Shown piece by piece: positions 1 through 11,701 of a stretch of 64,000 nt of DNA. Numbering within the stretch: position 1 is the first letter of the stretch; each line of letters begins with the position of its first letter. Source of the DNA: Synchiropus splendidus (taxonomy: Eukaryota > Chordata > Actinopteri > Syngnathiformes > Callionymidae); contig NC_071347.1 of assembly GCF_027744825.2 (NCBI RefSeq), forward strand, positions 20,098,001 through 20,162,000, read 5' to 3'. Below the pieces are notes generated by a model. It did no database searches. It saw nothing but the letters and a program-made list of their open reading frames with translations, and was not told where the DNA came from. Both the position numbers and the translations under genes were made by a program.

Positions 1-1320
1 AGCCAGAACCAACCCGCCCCGCCTTTCTTCACCCCGGAGCCCAGCCTGCGCCGAGCCAACGGGATCCAAGCTCAGCTGAGCTACGACTCACCGGCGACTC
101 GATCTCCACACCTGAACTCGTCCGCCCCTGGTACGTTTGTCTTTCTCAGCCCTGGATGTGATCTGAAATCAAAACAAAGAAAATATGAATGAAAACGCAT
201 TTCTATTTCATCTAAACACTACTACTGCGTGAACAAAACAGACTAAATACCCTTGCTCACTTTCTGGTGAAAGCTGGCTCCCCCTGGTGTCTCAAGTGAG
301 TTACAAACTGATGATCAGCTTAAACCAGGGGTTCTTAACTTTTTTGATCGAGGGGCCCAACTGTCCCCGAACAAATGGACCCGATTTGTCATTGAAAAGT
401 CCAACCAGCAGCAGAACCAGGTGCAAGTCATATTCATCGAATTTACTAGAAAAAAAAAAGAAATACACTTGATGCAAACTGTTGAGAAAATTGGAAAAAC
501 TGAATAAAATAAATGTAATAAACCTAAATATCATAAAATAAAATAACATAAAGAAGATATAAGTAGTCTATAAGTGTAAATAAAAGTATTGCCATTAAAA
601 GTTCAAATTAATTTTCAAAACTGCTTCAACAGGTGCTTCCATGAACAGTTTTTGAGGGCGTCTGTTGTGGGCGCCATCGTTTTTTATTTGCGGCTGTCAC
701 ATCAATTCAGTGACTCACTATCGCTACCATACGTGGCTAAAATATTAAAACTGAGCGGTCGACATGGCCACAAGGTGTCGAGGTGTCACTGGCTCAATGA
801 CGTTTCGTTCGCTTCTTCCTCAGGTCCGGTGATGTCACAATGCCCGGGTGCCACCTCAGTTCCGTCCTCAAGCTCAAGCTCGACTGCAGTTTCCACCTCC
901 CTGTCCAACAACATCGCAGAGGCCGGAGGTCAAGGAGCAGCCCCGCTGACATCCCTGCAGATTCCCTTCATCCAGAACATGATCCAGGAGACTCTCGACG
1001 ACCTGAGGTTGGTGTGCTGGCGATGTGACGGGTCACGGCACGTACGTGTGCGACACTGACTGCGGTCTCTGCAGGGACTCGTGCCACAGAGACATCATCA
1101 ACCTGCAGGTGGAGATGATTCGGCAGTTTTGCATCCAGATGGTAGGAACACCGAAATAAACTCCTCCTAAATATTTGAATATTTAAGCGCTGAAGTAGGA
1201 GTGTGTTTGTCTCAGGAGGAGATTCACTCGATGGTGCAGAAATATTCGGTCAACGACGCGCTGCTGGAAGAAATAGAACGACTTCGCGAGGAAAACAGAC
1301 GCTTGAGGGCAAACTACTGA
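1..1320 (+). CDS. nedd1: NEDD1, C-terminal exons (5' part outside window)
   Basis: NEDD1 recruits the gamma-tubulin ring complex to centrosomes and spindles; its C-terminal helical region binds gamma-tubulin complexes. Four exons are visible: 1-130, 824-1007, 1075-1141 and 1216-1320. The junctions are GT-AG and in phase (1-130 ends one base into a codon, completed by 824). The translation contains IQNMIQETLDDL, CHRDIINLQVEMI and ending ALLEEIERLREENRRLRANY, which match the conserved amphipathic C-terminus of vertebrate NEDD1. The stop is TGA at 1318-1320 and a poly(A) signal AATAAA follows at 1402-1407. The N-terminal WD40 propeller must lie upstream of the window. The 693-bp intron 131-823 holds a hAT-like repeat. 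Identification rests on recognising the C-terminal motif and is strong; the exon at 1-130 is less conserved and is assigned by phase and position. Confidence 0.92.
326..760 (+). mobile_element. hAT-like non-autonomous element remnant in a nedd1 intron
   Basis: The segment opens with CAGGGGTTCTTAAC at 326, which resembles the terminal inverted repeats of hAT/Charlie elements. Bases 687-757 match, in inverted orientation, a stretch at 63889-63959 near the other end of the window, with only scattered differences. The right-hand terminus is not clear, so the end coordinate is approximate. It lies wholly inside the nedd1 intron. No transposase frame is present, so it would be a non-autonomous copy. 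Confidence 0.5.
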
Positions 1321-1401
1321 CATCACCAGGACGATCTCCCACCATGCATCCGTTTCCTTTAACTGTTTACAAAACTACTATTTTATGTGGAATCCAACTG
1401 A

Positions 1402-1407
1402 AATAAA
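1402..1407 (+). promoter_or_regulatory. nedd1: nedd1 poly(A) signal
   Basis: A canonical AATAAA lies 82 bases past the nedd1 stop codon, on the coding strand. Confidence 0.7.
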
Positions 1408-2394
1408 TCTAAAGTTAATATTCTTTGAATGGCCTTGGATTCAATGGTGGAATATGACCTTCTCTTCAGCAGTCTGCCATCACGCAAACGTCTCTTGGGT
1501 TCTGAGTACAGGGGGTTCAGTTCTCCCTCTGCGTTGCTTCATGTTGCCGGTGTTTCTGATCTGTCTTAGTCATGGCAGTTTTCTTTGTTTACAGGACCCA
1601 AAGTATCCTGTTACTTTAGCTCATCCTCGTGGATTAACCATGCTTTTGGTTTTCTTGTGAGCAAACAAAATTCAGATTTTGTGAGGAGCGTTCAGTGAAG
1701 GGTGCAGATTGACGGATGGCCGAGCATGGTCTGGAGACTCAAATGAATCCAGTGGAAACTCAGGGCTCCTGGGACTGTCCCATTTCTGACACCATAAAAG
1801 CCAACACATCAGTTTTTTACTGCTGTAAATGTATTCTTTTCTCACGAATCTCTCTTTAGTGAGACTAAGTCTACTTCAGGCCCCCGTAGATCAAGCTACT
1901 TGTGCAGCATGTTTGAGCTGAAATACACAATAATGTTTCTTTTACAAATAAGCTCTCTGGAGGGCGCATGTCTTAGTTTGCTTTCGCTGCTTTTCCTTGT
2001 TCCTTTGGCTCTCTGGTAAAACGCTGACCCGTGTATCTCGGACGCAGCATTCAGGAGTGTCCAACCCACTGAAAATGACCTGGGTTACAGGATTCGTGTG
2101 AGGTGGGGACAAATCAAACCTTGAGGAAGTGGACTCCCAAATACACCCCCCTAAACTGACGCCTATGGTCAACACACAATGCCAGTCTATTCTAAAGCAG
2201 TGTATAGACCGAGACCACACTGAATACAGAAGCCTAAAGACGCATTTATTTTGTACTGCAAAATATATGTATATATATATATTTTTTTTTCGAAAATAAA
2301 TCAAGAGCTGGTTCTATGTACAACTTTGATCCTGGTCAATCAGGACTTCCAGACTAGAGAAAGTAATATAGGAAACAAGTAGATGGAGCCGGAC
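1408..2394. other. Intergenic, no gene seen
   Basis: This stretch separates nedd1 (+) from the convergent importin gene (-). Only short open frames without recognisable motifs occur. A short (TA)n tract and a T-run are at about 2268-2291. I see no RNA gene or clear transposon here. Confidence 0.6.
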
Positions 2395-2400
2395 TTTATT
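2395..2400 (-). promoter_or_regulatory. Poly(A) signal of importin-5-like gene
   Basis: AATAAA on the minus strand, about 200 bases beyond the importin stop codon. It is the first canonical signal downstream. Confidence 0.6.
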
Positions 2401-2602
2401 TGCTTAGATCAGAAAAGGAGGACCGGGAAACGCATGCGGCACGTCAAGTTAAAAATGTAAACAGAGTCAAACAAAACAATTCTGGGGTCAGTTGCTTCTG
2501 TGCTGTCTTGAATCTGGCCCTTCATTAGTCCCATTTGAACTGGATAATTCATGTCCAACAGTGTTCGTGGCCGGGAAACTGATTCCTCAGCTGTTTTTAT
2601 CT

Positions 2603-5600
2603 TCAGGTTCTGGTGTCACTCAGAAGCTCCTCGATGGCCTTCTGCTGCGTCTCATTCAGACAGGCGGCACAGTGCGACCATAACCCCTCGGAACTCCGGA
2701 CAAGATGGATGACGGCAGCGAGCCGTCGGCTACACTCCTTGTCCTTGATCATTTTATTTTCTACGCCGTCGGCAATGATGAGAACAATTTTCGGGAGGTT
2801 GGTATTGTCCTGTCCAAGGACGATGGGATTGTTGCTTTCAATGAGGTCACACAAGAAGTCCAGCGTGTGGGTGGCTTCCCATTTGTCTCGTCGGAGAGGG
2901 AGCCAGCCCAGCCAGTGCGGCAGGATCTCGTTGATATTGCCACACTCCGGTCGGAATCTCATGACTTTTCCGATGGCGGAGATAGACTTCTCCGTGGCGC
3001 TGGCGCTGTCTCCGGACCCCGAGTGAGCTGCCTGGATGAGAGTGATGAGCCGGGGCAGCGCCTCGGAGCAGAATGGCCGGTAGTTCTCTCCACCATGCTG
3101 AGCTACGACACCGACGCCGTGAGCAGCTTCCTCTCTGACCTCTGAGTGGGAGTCACACAGGGACTCCAACATGGGCTGCAGGAAGAACTGGGCATATTTG
3201 AAGGAGGCGGGGCCGCAGTACTCAACGACATCATTGAAGATGCTGAGACCCCACAGCCTGTCTGCCCACGGCCTGTCGGGCGAAGTAAGCCTGGCGATGA
3301 CGTCCAGCACCTTGTCCAACCACGGCAGAGCGCTCTCTCGGAACGCTCGGAAGATGGAATGCAAGACGTCCGAAACTTTGGTAAGAATTTCCATGTAGAC
3401 CTCGTCCTCGTCTTGCAAGGCTTCCTCCAGCCGCTCATCAAAGTCCTCGCTCCGCCGCCTGAGCTGCCGCAGCTCCTGGTCTTTACAGCTCAGCTCCAGC
3501 CTCTTTCTGATGGCCTCTCCCAGGGTATCGAACTGCTGGTTGTTCAGAGACTCGCTCCCCATCAGCTCCACACACTGGGCCAAAGAACTCAAGAGGTCCG
3601 GCAGCACCTCTAAATCCAGCTCCGAAGATACGGCTGCGACCAGGGCATCGCACATCAACAGCCACATTTGGCCCACGTAGTCCGGCCCCTGGCCTTGAGC
3701 GCACTCCAGCAGCAGCGGCATTGACTGCGCTGCGTACACTCGAACGCCTTCATGGAAGCTGAACCCCAGCAGAGGGACCATCAGCTTCACCACCGACTCT
3801 GTGTACTCAGCAAAACCCTCCTTCAACTCTTTGGCGTAACACACCAGCATCTGACAGGCCGTGGCCTTCTCTTCCAGGCCGGCCGTCTTGATGGCTAAAT
3901 TCTCATCTTCCAGGTGAAAAAACTCCCAGCTGTCGTCTTGATAGATCTCCGACATCCTCTCGTAGTTGAGAACCTCAGGTTGAATGGAGGCTGCTTTCAT
4001 CAGAGGACCCATGACAAGAGGAAGATACCTCTCAAACTCTTTCCCCAGCATCTTGCACATCCGGGCCCAGGCAGAGATCATGTATGCCGCTTGTGGATCG
4101 TCGTCCTCCATGTTGTCGGATTCCATCTGGGACTTGAGCAGCAACTGCATGACGGCCGAGGCGTCTGGGATGAATTTCTCCTTCCCAACAGCGACTCCAA
4201 TGAGGCTAATGCACTCGATGGTCTTCCCCCGCAGGGTACGGAGGTCCCTGTGCACCACATTCTCAATGACGTGGGTCAGCACGGGCATGAACAAGCCGTA
4301 ATACGCCGAGAACATCTTCCCAATGTTTTCCGCCACTGAGCCGATCGCTATAACCACTTGCTCCAGGACCATTTTGGCGCCTGTTTCAACCAACTCTTGA
4401 AGCTTTGCGTTCAGGATCCGGTGGAGATGAGGCATTAAGGTATGAAGGTATGTAGAGAGAAGAGTTTTGGGGCAACCATTGATGAAATTTATGAGGGCTA
4501 CAGTTGCTTGAGCCTGAACTCGAGGATTGTCCTGGTCCTCCAGGTTCTGCAGAAGGGTTGAGATCACCCTTTTGTGAAATCGTTTTTGGAATGATGGAGT
4601 AAAGTCCATTGCCATTTGTCGCAGGACAGAGCAGGCAGCAAACCGCACCCTCGGGTAGTTGTCCGCACAGAAGAGCAGAACAAAACTGACAACCTCGTAC
4701 AGGACTTCATCCATCTGCTGATGGCAGCCCTCAGCAATGGCGGACAGTGCCATCAGCCCCGCGTGGCGGTACTTCCAGTTGGGGTTCTGGAGCATCTGCG
4801 AGATGTGTTCCTTTACAATGGGTAGAATCATTCCCCCCAGTCCACATGCCAGCCTGGTGAGCGCACTTTCTCCGGTCATAGCGTTAGTGTGGCAGTCGTC
4901 CTCCTCCAGGTCGTCCGCCATGGTCCACTCGTCGTCGTCCTCCAAGTCCACCATCATAGCCAAAATTTGAGAGATGCTTCGAGTCACGATGGCGGTGTTT
5001 TGGCTCAGCGAGGCACTGGCAGTTTCGGATAAGGTGACGATGACCTCCAGCGCCAAATGTCTCTGGGTATCAGACAAGTTGATGTCTGCATTCAGTTTAA
5101 GGCACTGCCCCAGCACCGACGGCAGGTTCGTTTTCAGGTATTTGGGAGCCGTGTCTGCGACCTCCACAAATGAGGTCAGGAGCAAGTCCTCGCCCTGGTT
5201 ACAGGACTCACTGAGCTGCTGTAGGAGTGAAGGCAGCATATCAGAGAGATGTTTCATCACCGTGTTTTCGCTGCTGTCATTTCTCCTGCTGCTTTCACTG
5301 AACAAAACAAACGCTAGCGTGGCGCGCGCAGCTGCGTAGCGTATCTGTGGGTGAGCCTGGTCTTGGATGCACTGGACCAACATGCACTTGATGACGGGGA
5401 GAACCTGATTCTGCAGATTTCCGAAGATTCCAGGAAAACTCCAGAAGATGTGGAGCGCTGCCTCTCGCAAGCCTGTGTTTGTTGAGTTCACAGAGTCGAG
5501 CAGGAAGACCAGCAGCTCCGGCCACGGGTTGTTCCCATCCTTATCCATGAGACTGCGGGAGTGTTCCGCCACGATGTCACACAGTTTCTTCCGGACTTTG

Positions 5601-5896
5601 GAGACCGTCTCGTGCTGGATGCAGGTCAGGAGCGCAGTTTTGATGGACTTCTGCACCTCGGCAGATAGATTGGGGTAGACGTCCCTGAAGCATGAAGACA
5701 ACTGACGGCGAAGCAGCAAGGCGGCCATCTGCCGGGTCGCCTCCAAGGAACAAGTGTCGCCAATGGCCTGGAGCAGGAACATGATCTTGGCCTCATACGG
5801 CAGTGGATCATAATTGTCTTCTGCATGTTTTCGACGGTCGTTGTCAGGACTCATCAGGTCACTCAGCAAGTGGTTGAACTTCACGTTTTCTCCCAT
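2603..5896 (-). CDS. ipo5-like: Importin-5/RANBP6-type karyopherin beta, single exon
   Basis: Importin-5 type karyopherins carry cargo such as ribosomal proteins and histones through nuclear pores and release it when RanGTP binds. From the ATG at 5896-5894 (good context, A at -3 and G at +4) the frame encodes 1097 residues, the same length as human IPO5. An in-frame ATG at 5968 would add 24 weakly conserved residues. The whole protein aligns by eye with IPO5: [31 protein letters not shown], an acidic loop [57 protein letters not shown] and [23 protein letters not shown] repeats fill the length. The gene has no intron, unlike multi-exon IPO5, so it may be a retrocopy; human RANBP6 is an intronless relative but orthology is not shown. 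The uninterrupted frame argues for function. It converges with nedd1. Confidence 0.9.
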   Translation of the reverse strand: MGENVKFNHLLSDLMSPDNDRRKHAEDNYDPLPYEAKIMFLLQAIGDTCSLEATRQMAALLLRRQLSSCFRDVYPNLSAEVQKSIKTALLTCIQHETVSKVRKKLCDIVAEHSRSLMDKDGNNPWPELLVFLLDSVNSTNTGLREAALHIFWSFPGIFGNLQNQVLPVIKCMLVQCIQDQAHPQIRYAAARATLAFVLFSESSRRNDSSENTVMKHLSDMLPSLLQQLSESCNQGEDLLLTSFVEVADTAPKYLKTNLPSVLGQCLKLNADINLSDTQRHLALEVIVTLSETASASLSQNTAIVTRSISQILAMMVDLEDDDEWTMADDLEEDDCHTNAMTGESALTRLACGLGGMILPIVKEHISQMLQNPNWKYRHAGLMALSAIAEGCHQQMDEVLYEVVSFVLLFCADNYPRVRFAACSVLRQMAMDFTPSFQKRFHKRVISTLLQNLEDQDNPRVQAQATVALINFINGCPKTLLSTYLHTLMPHLHRILNAKLQELVETGAKMVLEQVVIAIGSVAENIGKMFSAYYGLFMPVLTHVIENVVHRDLRTLRGKTIECISLIGVAVGKEKFIPDASAVMQLLLKSQMESDNMEDDDPQAAYMISAWARMCKMLGKEFERYLPLVMGPLMKAASIQPEVLNYERMSEIYQDDSWEFFHLEDENLAIKTAGLEEKATACQMLVCYAKELKEGFAEYTESVVKLMVPLLGFSFHEGVRVYAAQSMPLLLECAQGQGPDYVGQMWLLMCDALVAAVSSELDLEVLPDLLSSLAQCVELMGSESLNNQQFDTLGEAIRKRLELSCKDQELRQLRRRSEDFDERLEEALQDEDEVYMEILTKVSDVLHSIFRAFRESALPWLDKVLDVIARLTSPDRPWADRLWGLSIFNDVVEYCGPASFKYAQFFLQPMLESLCDSHSEVREEAAHGVGVVAQHGGENYRPFCSEALPRLITLIQAAHSGSGDSASATEKSISAIGKVMRFRPECGNINEILPHWLGWLPLRRDKWEATHTLDFLCDLIESNNPIVLGQDNTNLPKIVLIIADGVENKMIKDKECSRRLAAVIHLVRSSEGLWSHCAACLNETQQKAIEELLSDTRT

Positions 5897-5968
5897 CGTG
5901 GAAAGAGCTACAGTCTGTTGCGCACTTCCTGCTTCAGTCAGCGAATCAGCACAAAGATTTTGAATCAT

Positions 5969-7070
5969 CCGCTCTTGCTTCTCTTGTTGTACGACTCCCC
6001 ATACGTTCTGAGACTCGTTCTTTGATTTACAGGACTCCGTTTATTGCTTCTTATATTATTAATCCCTGTGCCTTTGATCCATCCAACACCTTCATTTGTT
6101 CATGTCCTTCTTTAGTGTGTCAGCGAGCTGCGATCTTTTCATCCAGTCCCTGGCTTCCCTCCATATTGTCAACAAAGCCACTACTGTGTGCTAACAGAGT
6201 TTATACAACAAACAAAGCAGCAGGGTTTAAAGGATGAACTTTAGGTGTCTGCATTGCGATGAGCCAGATGAAGCTCCTTTTTGGAAGCTACCTTTCCAAC
6301 TGTCAGACCTTGGAAGACGTCATTGATTTTGGTGCACCGAAGGATTATATCAATAGATGTTATTTTAATTTGATCAACTGAAATGAAATTCTAAATTTTA
6401 AACACTGTTCTTGAAATAAATATATAGAAATTTCTTCTTAAAATAATCTTATTCCATTTCAATGGAAGCTTTGCTTGGATTGGTATGGTACATTACAAAG
6501 AATAGAAGCGGAATACAGAGTTATTCTTACTCCACATTAACACCGATGAAGACTGGGTTTTAATGGAGTTTCGGGGCCACCCTCACTTGAGCAACGTGTC
6601 TCAGAAGTATTATCCTCGGAGGTGTAGGCGTAACGGCTCTCCTCTTTGTATCCATTCCCTCCAGTAGGGTATAGCTTCATGGAAGTGTGAGGTCTATTGA
6701 GGGCATCTGAGGAACATTACTTCTTATCTAACATTGACTGTTTTGCTTCCTAACTTCTCGTCCTCCTTTCTGAGGTCTTCGAATTTGCGACAGAGATGAG
6801 CCTAACCTCCCGTGGAGAGCCGACAATGTATTCAAAGCAGAGCTGAAATGTATTCAAAGCAAGAAATCGTATAGGGAGTCTCTGGATTAGATTGGTTCAT
6901 TAGTCCCACAGTGGGGTTCAACCTGTCACAGCAGCAGAGAGAAACCTCACCACTTCGAATACACAATCCAAGATGGCTTCCCCCAACGTAAACAGGAAGT
7001 GGAAGTTTTGAATCAGCAAAAGAAACTAACACCCTCAGTGAATTTATGTTTCCCCCTCATCTGGCATGGA
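5969..7070. other. Intergenic, no gene seen
   Basis: Upstream of the importin gene (-) and before the satellite. The sequence is mostly AT-rich with short unconserved frames. It presumably contains the importin promoter, but I see no diagnostic element. No RNA gene was recognised. Confidence 0.55.
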
Positions 7071-7845
7071 TTAGACTAGACTAGATTAGATTAGATTAGA
7101 CTAGACGAGACTAGAATACACTAGATTAGACTAGACGAGACTATATTACACTAGACTAGACTAGACGAGACTATATTACACTAGACTAGACTAGACTAGA
7201 TTAGATTAGATTAGACTAGACTAGATTATATTACACTAGACTAGACTAGATTAGATTAGATTAGATTAGACTAGATTAGATTATATTACACTAGACTAGA
7301 CTAGATTAGATTAGATTAGACTAGACTAGATTATATTACACTAGACTAGACTAGACTAGATTAGATTAGACTAGACGAGACTAGAATACACTAGATTAGA
7401 CTAGACTAGATTATATTACACTAGACTAGACTAGATTAGATTAGATTAGACTAGACTAGATTATATTACACTAGACTAGACTAGACTAGATTAGATTAGA
7501 CTAGACGAGACTAGAATACACTAGATTAGACTAGACTAGATTATATTACACCAGACTAGACTAGATTAGATTAGACTAGACGAGACTAGAATACACTAGA
7601 TTAGACTAGACTAGATTATATTACACTAGACTAGACGAGACTAGACGAGACTATATTACACTAGACTAGACTAGATTAGATTAGACTAGACTAGACTAGA
7701 CTAGATTAGATTAGACTAGACTAGACTAGACTAGATTATATTACACTAGACTAGACTAGACTAGATTAGATTATACTATACTAGACTACACTAGAATAGA
7801 TTAGATTAGATGACACTAGACTAGAACAGACTAGACTAGACTAGA
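7071..7845. repeat. Pentameric CTAGA/TTAGA satellite with longer-period variants
   Basis: About 775 bp consist almost entirely of the 5-bp units CTAGA and TTAGA, starting near GATTAGACTAGACTAGATT. Variant blocks reading TATATTACAC recur at intervals that are often about 50-55 bp (near 7147, 7172, 7226, 7280, 7332, 7408, 7462 and onward). CGAGA units recur beside some of them. This suggests a higher-order unit amplified after the pentamer. The array decays at its right edge (7780-7845). It lies between divergently transcribed genes, about 150 bp before the klhl10-like start codon. Confidence 0.9.
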
Positions 7846-7994
7846 TTTTATTCCACAGCGTTATTACATCACCACATTGAAGGTCTGTGATACCACGGTG
7901 TTGCACTGGACAGAACAAAGACAAAGACGGAACCATCAAAGTCCCCACAGCAAGAAAAAGTGTAAACAGTCAATAAACCAATGACATTGTGATC

Positions 7995-10900
7995 ATGACG
8001 GCCGACCGAGAAGCCACAGATTCAGGTGAAAAACACACAGGAAAGTCAGATTTTAACGCTGTAATCAAAGTGGGGGATGTTGAATTTCAAGTTCATAAAG
8101 ATGTGCTTGGGAACTGCAGCGAGTTTTTCCGGTGAGTTCAAAAGTCTCAGCTTGTTGTCGGTCCACTTGAGTGAACCGAGTGCTTTTCCGCTCCTCAGTG
8201 CTCTGTTCAAGAACTGGTCCGTCCCTGACCAGAGGGAGTTCACCATCTCTGTGGTGTCGTCTGACGTCATGAAGGTCATCATCGACTTCATGTGCGACGG
8301 CTGTGTGTCTGTGACCGAGGAAAACTTGCTGGACGTCGTACTCGCCGCAGACTTCTTCAACATTGCCGAGATGATCGACAGGTGCAACAGCTTCCTCGAG
8401 AAGCATCTGTCTCTGGGGAACTGCATCTCCGTTTGGAAAGGAACAAGGTTCTTACACCCAGTGCCTCCGATCTGCCGAAAAGCCTTCACCTACGTCACTA
8501 CTCACTTTGAGGAACTGGTGTCCTCGAAGGAGTTCTTCCAGCTCACGGCAGAGGAGCTGACCCTAGTTCTGGAAAGAGACGAGCTCAATGTACGAGAGGA
8601 GAACAATGTTTTCGAGGCCATTCTTCGCTGGGTGGATCAAAATTCTGAAGAGCAGAAACCTCAGCTGGCGAAGCTCCTGTCAAAAGTAAGTTTGAATTAC
8701 ACCTCAAACCAGTCAGCAGCTACCGGCTTCTGTCCTTCTGGTGGATGTCACATTGAACGATAGAAGCAAGTCAGATATTGAAGGAGTCTTGAGGTCATTC
8801 AGACACAAACCTTCCTGTTCCATTTCCCATTTGCCCATCGACAGAATCAGATTCAGAATCTGATTTATTGCCATGGTCAGCGGGAATCCCACCAACTTGT
8901 AAAGTGCTCTGGAATAAAGTGCTGTCAAAAAATAAAATAAATAAATAAATAAAACAACAAAGGCTGATCACGAATTCAACAGTCTGACAGCCGAGGGGAA
9001 GAAGCTGTTCCTGTGATGGGAGGTTTTCGACCGTAGCCTCCTGCCAGAGGGAAGAGGAACAAACAGTCCATGTCCAGGATGAGATGGATCAGCTCTGATC
9101 CGACCTGCATGTCCCTGGGTCCTGGAGACATACAGGTCCTGAAGAGGTGGCAGGCTGCTCTTGTCCCTGGAGGTGGCGCTGTTGTACCACATGGTGATAG
9201 AGATGAGGATGGACTGGATGATGGCCGTGTAAAAATAGAAAGGAGATGCTACAATTACATAAATTAAATAAATGCTACAACGCCTTTACTTTACAAATGA
9301 CATCAGGTCCAAAAGCGAAGAAGGCACCTGACACTTAGTAGAACCTTGCTAAAGCGCCGGCTCTGTTCTTGACTCCCTGCAGGTTCGTCTGGCTCTGCTG
9401 CCACTGGACTACATCAGCAGCACTGTGATCACCAATGACTTGGTGTCCAGCGACCCGGACTCCTTAGTCATGGTCAAAGATGCCACTCAGACCATCAGGG
9501 TCATCAAAACATTCCGGCCCAAAGTGCTAGCCTTCCGAAACCTTCTGGGCCGCCCTCGCCTCTCCACCATCACCTTGTTGGCCTGTGGAATGTTGATGGG
9601 CAGCTCGCTCTACTACATCGTGTCGTACGACATCCGCGTGGACAGCTGGATCACCGTGACCAGCAGTCTCCCGACGCAGTGCGAGCGCTTTGCCGTCGTC
9701 TTCCTCGAAGGCTTCCTCTACTGCATCGGAGGCTACACCAAGTTAGCGGTGACAAACAAAGTCTACAGGTTTGACCTGAGCACGCAAACTTGGCGACAGA
9801 TGCCGGACATGAACGACCGGCGCGATAACCCCGCCGTGACGGTGCTGGCTGGACAGATCTACGCCATCGGGGGCTCGTGTCGCCGCCACCCCCTCAAAAG
9901 CGCTGAGCGGTACAGACCCAAGGAGCAGCAGTGGAGGCTCATCGCGCCAATGAACGAGTGCCGGAGTTACACCAGCTGCGCCTCCTACAGGAACATGGTG
10001 GGTGAAAAACAACTAGCTGCTCATATCCACCCACATTTTCACTATTTTAGCCAATGATATTGGCCTGCATTTTATTATGTGCTCTGTTTTAGGTCTTTGA
10101 GTGTGATGTCATGACCAAAACATCCATGATGAAGGAGACTAAATGAGACCGACGGGCCACATTAGAAACTTAACTGTTGTGAGGGGCCATCAACAAAAGA
10201 AAGGCATCGGTGACTACAAAACATGACAGAAAAATATCTGTAATAAATACATACTGAAGTAACAAGGACAAAATTTACCAAAAATAAGGATATTAAGAAG
10301 TCTAAACCAATTGAAATATTTCATTTTGTATTCATTAAATTTGAATATAAATCAAGGTAACTATGGACCACAAGCTGAAGAAAAAAAGGCAATATTATTT
10401 CAAATTATTCAATATTCCTTCAATGTATTTTGAGGAACATGAAACGTTTTAGTCTTTAAAGAAGAACATGCTACTTTTAAAGCTGAAGTAGTGGCAGTGA
10501 CTGAACGAGAAAGAACAAAAATAGGCAGAAAAATTGCAATATATCAGTTGTAGTTTTAGTCCGACATCAAAAGGGCCACGAAAATACAAGCATCAGGTCG
10601 CATATGGCCCGTGGGCCACATTTTGCCCAGGTCTGATCTAGTCCCTCCTCTAGTGTTGTGGTCATGTGACAGTACATGCAGTAGGAACCAATAGAAATGT
10701 TTAGGGTGCCCATGAATATCGCATCCGAGTTTTTCAACCAACCAACCCTGAAAGTGTTGTTGAAATATGAGACCCCGAGTGCATGACTTCTGTCGCTATA
10801 AGACAATTTGAAGAACCTCAGAGTGCTGCTGTTGCCCCTCACAGATGCCTTAGCTACCTTTTTTTCCAGTAACTGGCAGGAAGGTACCTCCGGTAAAAGC

Positions 10901-11630
10901 AACGTTACCAGGCTAGTATTTCGTAGCTATTTCAACTGCACTCGTGTCTGCTCTCTTGTGGATCTATCCGGTAATACACATACCTGACAACATGGCCAAC
11001 ATCGTACGCTACATGCTAACCATGCTTGTTCCTTACAGATCTACGTCTGTGGTGGATTTAACGGGAGGCTACCCCTTCAGTCAGCGGAGTGTTACTGTCC
11101 CGACCAAGATCAGTGGACTACGATCGCGTCGATGATGAGCCGTCGAGCCGGGCTAGGAGTGATCGCTCACGCCGATCGAATTTACGCGGTAAGGCGCTGA
11201 TTGTAAATATTCAGCACTACTTTTGCTTCTCTTCTTCTCTGTGATCGTTCAGGTCGGTGGTGCGAACGGGCGCAAAGTTCTGAGCACGGTCGAGGCCTAC
11301 AACCCCAAAACTCAGTCGTGGAAAGCCGCGTCCCCCATGCTGTCGCCGCGGAAAAGCTTTGGTATCGCGGCCGTCGAGGACTGCATCTACGCAGTGGGGG
11401 GGTTTAATGGCCGCTCCTTCATCAGAGCCGTCGAGTACTACAGCCCCGACAAGGACGCCTGGTCTGTGGCCCGCAACATCAAGAACATCAGCGGCACGTG
11501 TGGCTGCTGCGCTGTGCAAGGACTGTCCAACATGGGGGACTACATGTTCCCCCGGGACTGTCTGCCCTCGCTTCCCTCGCAGTACCACATGAGCAGACAG
11601 ATACAACCCTACAAGAGTGTCGTCTATTAA
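7995..11630 (+). CDS. klhl10: Kelch-like protein 10-type BTB-BACK-Kelch protein
   Basis: KLHL10 family proteins are substrate adaptors for cullin-3 ubiquitin ligases; mammalian KLHL10 is testis-specific and needed for spermatid development. Five exons join in phase: 7995-8131, 8199-8685, 9383-9997, 11039-11188, 11253-11630, giving 588 residues (human KLHL10 is 608). The BTB domain covers roughly residues 20-125 (VIKVGDVEFQVHKDVL, FFRALF). BACK follows (ERDELNVREENNVFEAILRW, closely matching KLHL10). Kelch blades include YCIGGYTKLAVTNKVYRFD, YVCGGFNGRLPLQSAECY, YAVGGANGRKVLSTVEAY and YAVGGFNGRSFIRAVEYY. The tail VQGLSNMGDY resembles the KLHL10 ending. The first blade lacks the usual Gly-Gly (LACGMLMGSSLYY), so the propeller start has diverged. 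Poly(A) signal at 11696. The relation could be a fish paralogue rather than the strict orthologue. Confidence 0.83.
8840..9240. repeat. Fish dispersed repeat in klhl10-like intron 2
   Basis: The intron between 8685 and 9383 contains a motif common in fish genomes, AATCAGATTCAGAATCTGAT followed by TTTATTGCCATGG, then an (AAAT)n tract at about 8930-8953. A 250-bp stretch with AACAGTCTGACAGCCGAGGG and GAAGAAGCTGTTCCTGTGAT follows, which resembles a widespread fish LINE/SINE-derived repeat. Boundaries are approximate. Confidence 0.5.
10130..10640. mobile_element. Probable hAT-type MITE remnant in klhl10-like intron 3
   Basis: The right edge reads ATGGCCCGTGGGCCACATTT then TGCCCAGGTCTG, the GGCCC-rich terminus typical of hAT elements in reverse orientation. 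Near the left, GACGGGCCACATTAG shares the CGGGCCACATT core. The interior is AT-rich and non-coding. It lies in the 1041-bp intron 9998-11038; I see no other feature in that intron. Confidence 0.45.
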
Positions 11631-11695
11631 GCATCCTCTCAGAAGAGCTTCCCGATAGTTCCACACGAACCAAAAATAACCTGCTTATACTTCAC

Positions 11696-11701
11696 AATAA
11701 A
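11696..11701 (+). promoter_or_regulatory. klhl10: klhl10-like poly(A) signal
   Basis: Canonical AATAAA 66 bases after the stop codon, plus strand. Confidence 0.7.

Noticed and set aside
589..1059. 156-codon plus-strand frame
   Set aside because: It joins hAT-like intron sequence to the real nedd1 exon 824-1007 and reads through its donor site. Only the exon is supported.
2613..5339. Several plus-strand frames of 70-155 codons
   Set aside because: They lie antisense within the importin-5-like exon and show no family motif; they are shadows of its codon bias.
7071..7845. Possible CRISPR or telomeric array
   Set aside because: There are no spaced unique spacers, the unit is 5 bp, and it is not TTAGGG. 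In a vertebrate genome this is a simple satellite.
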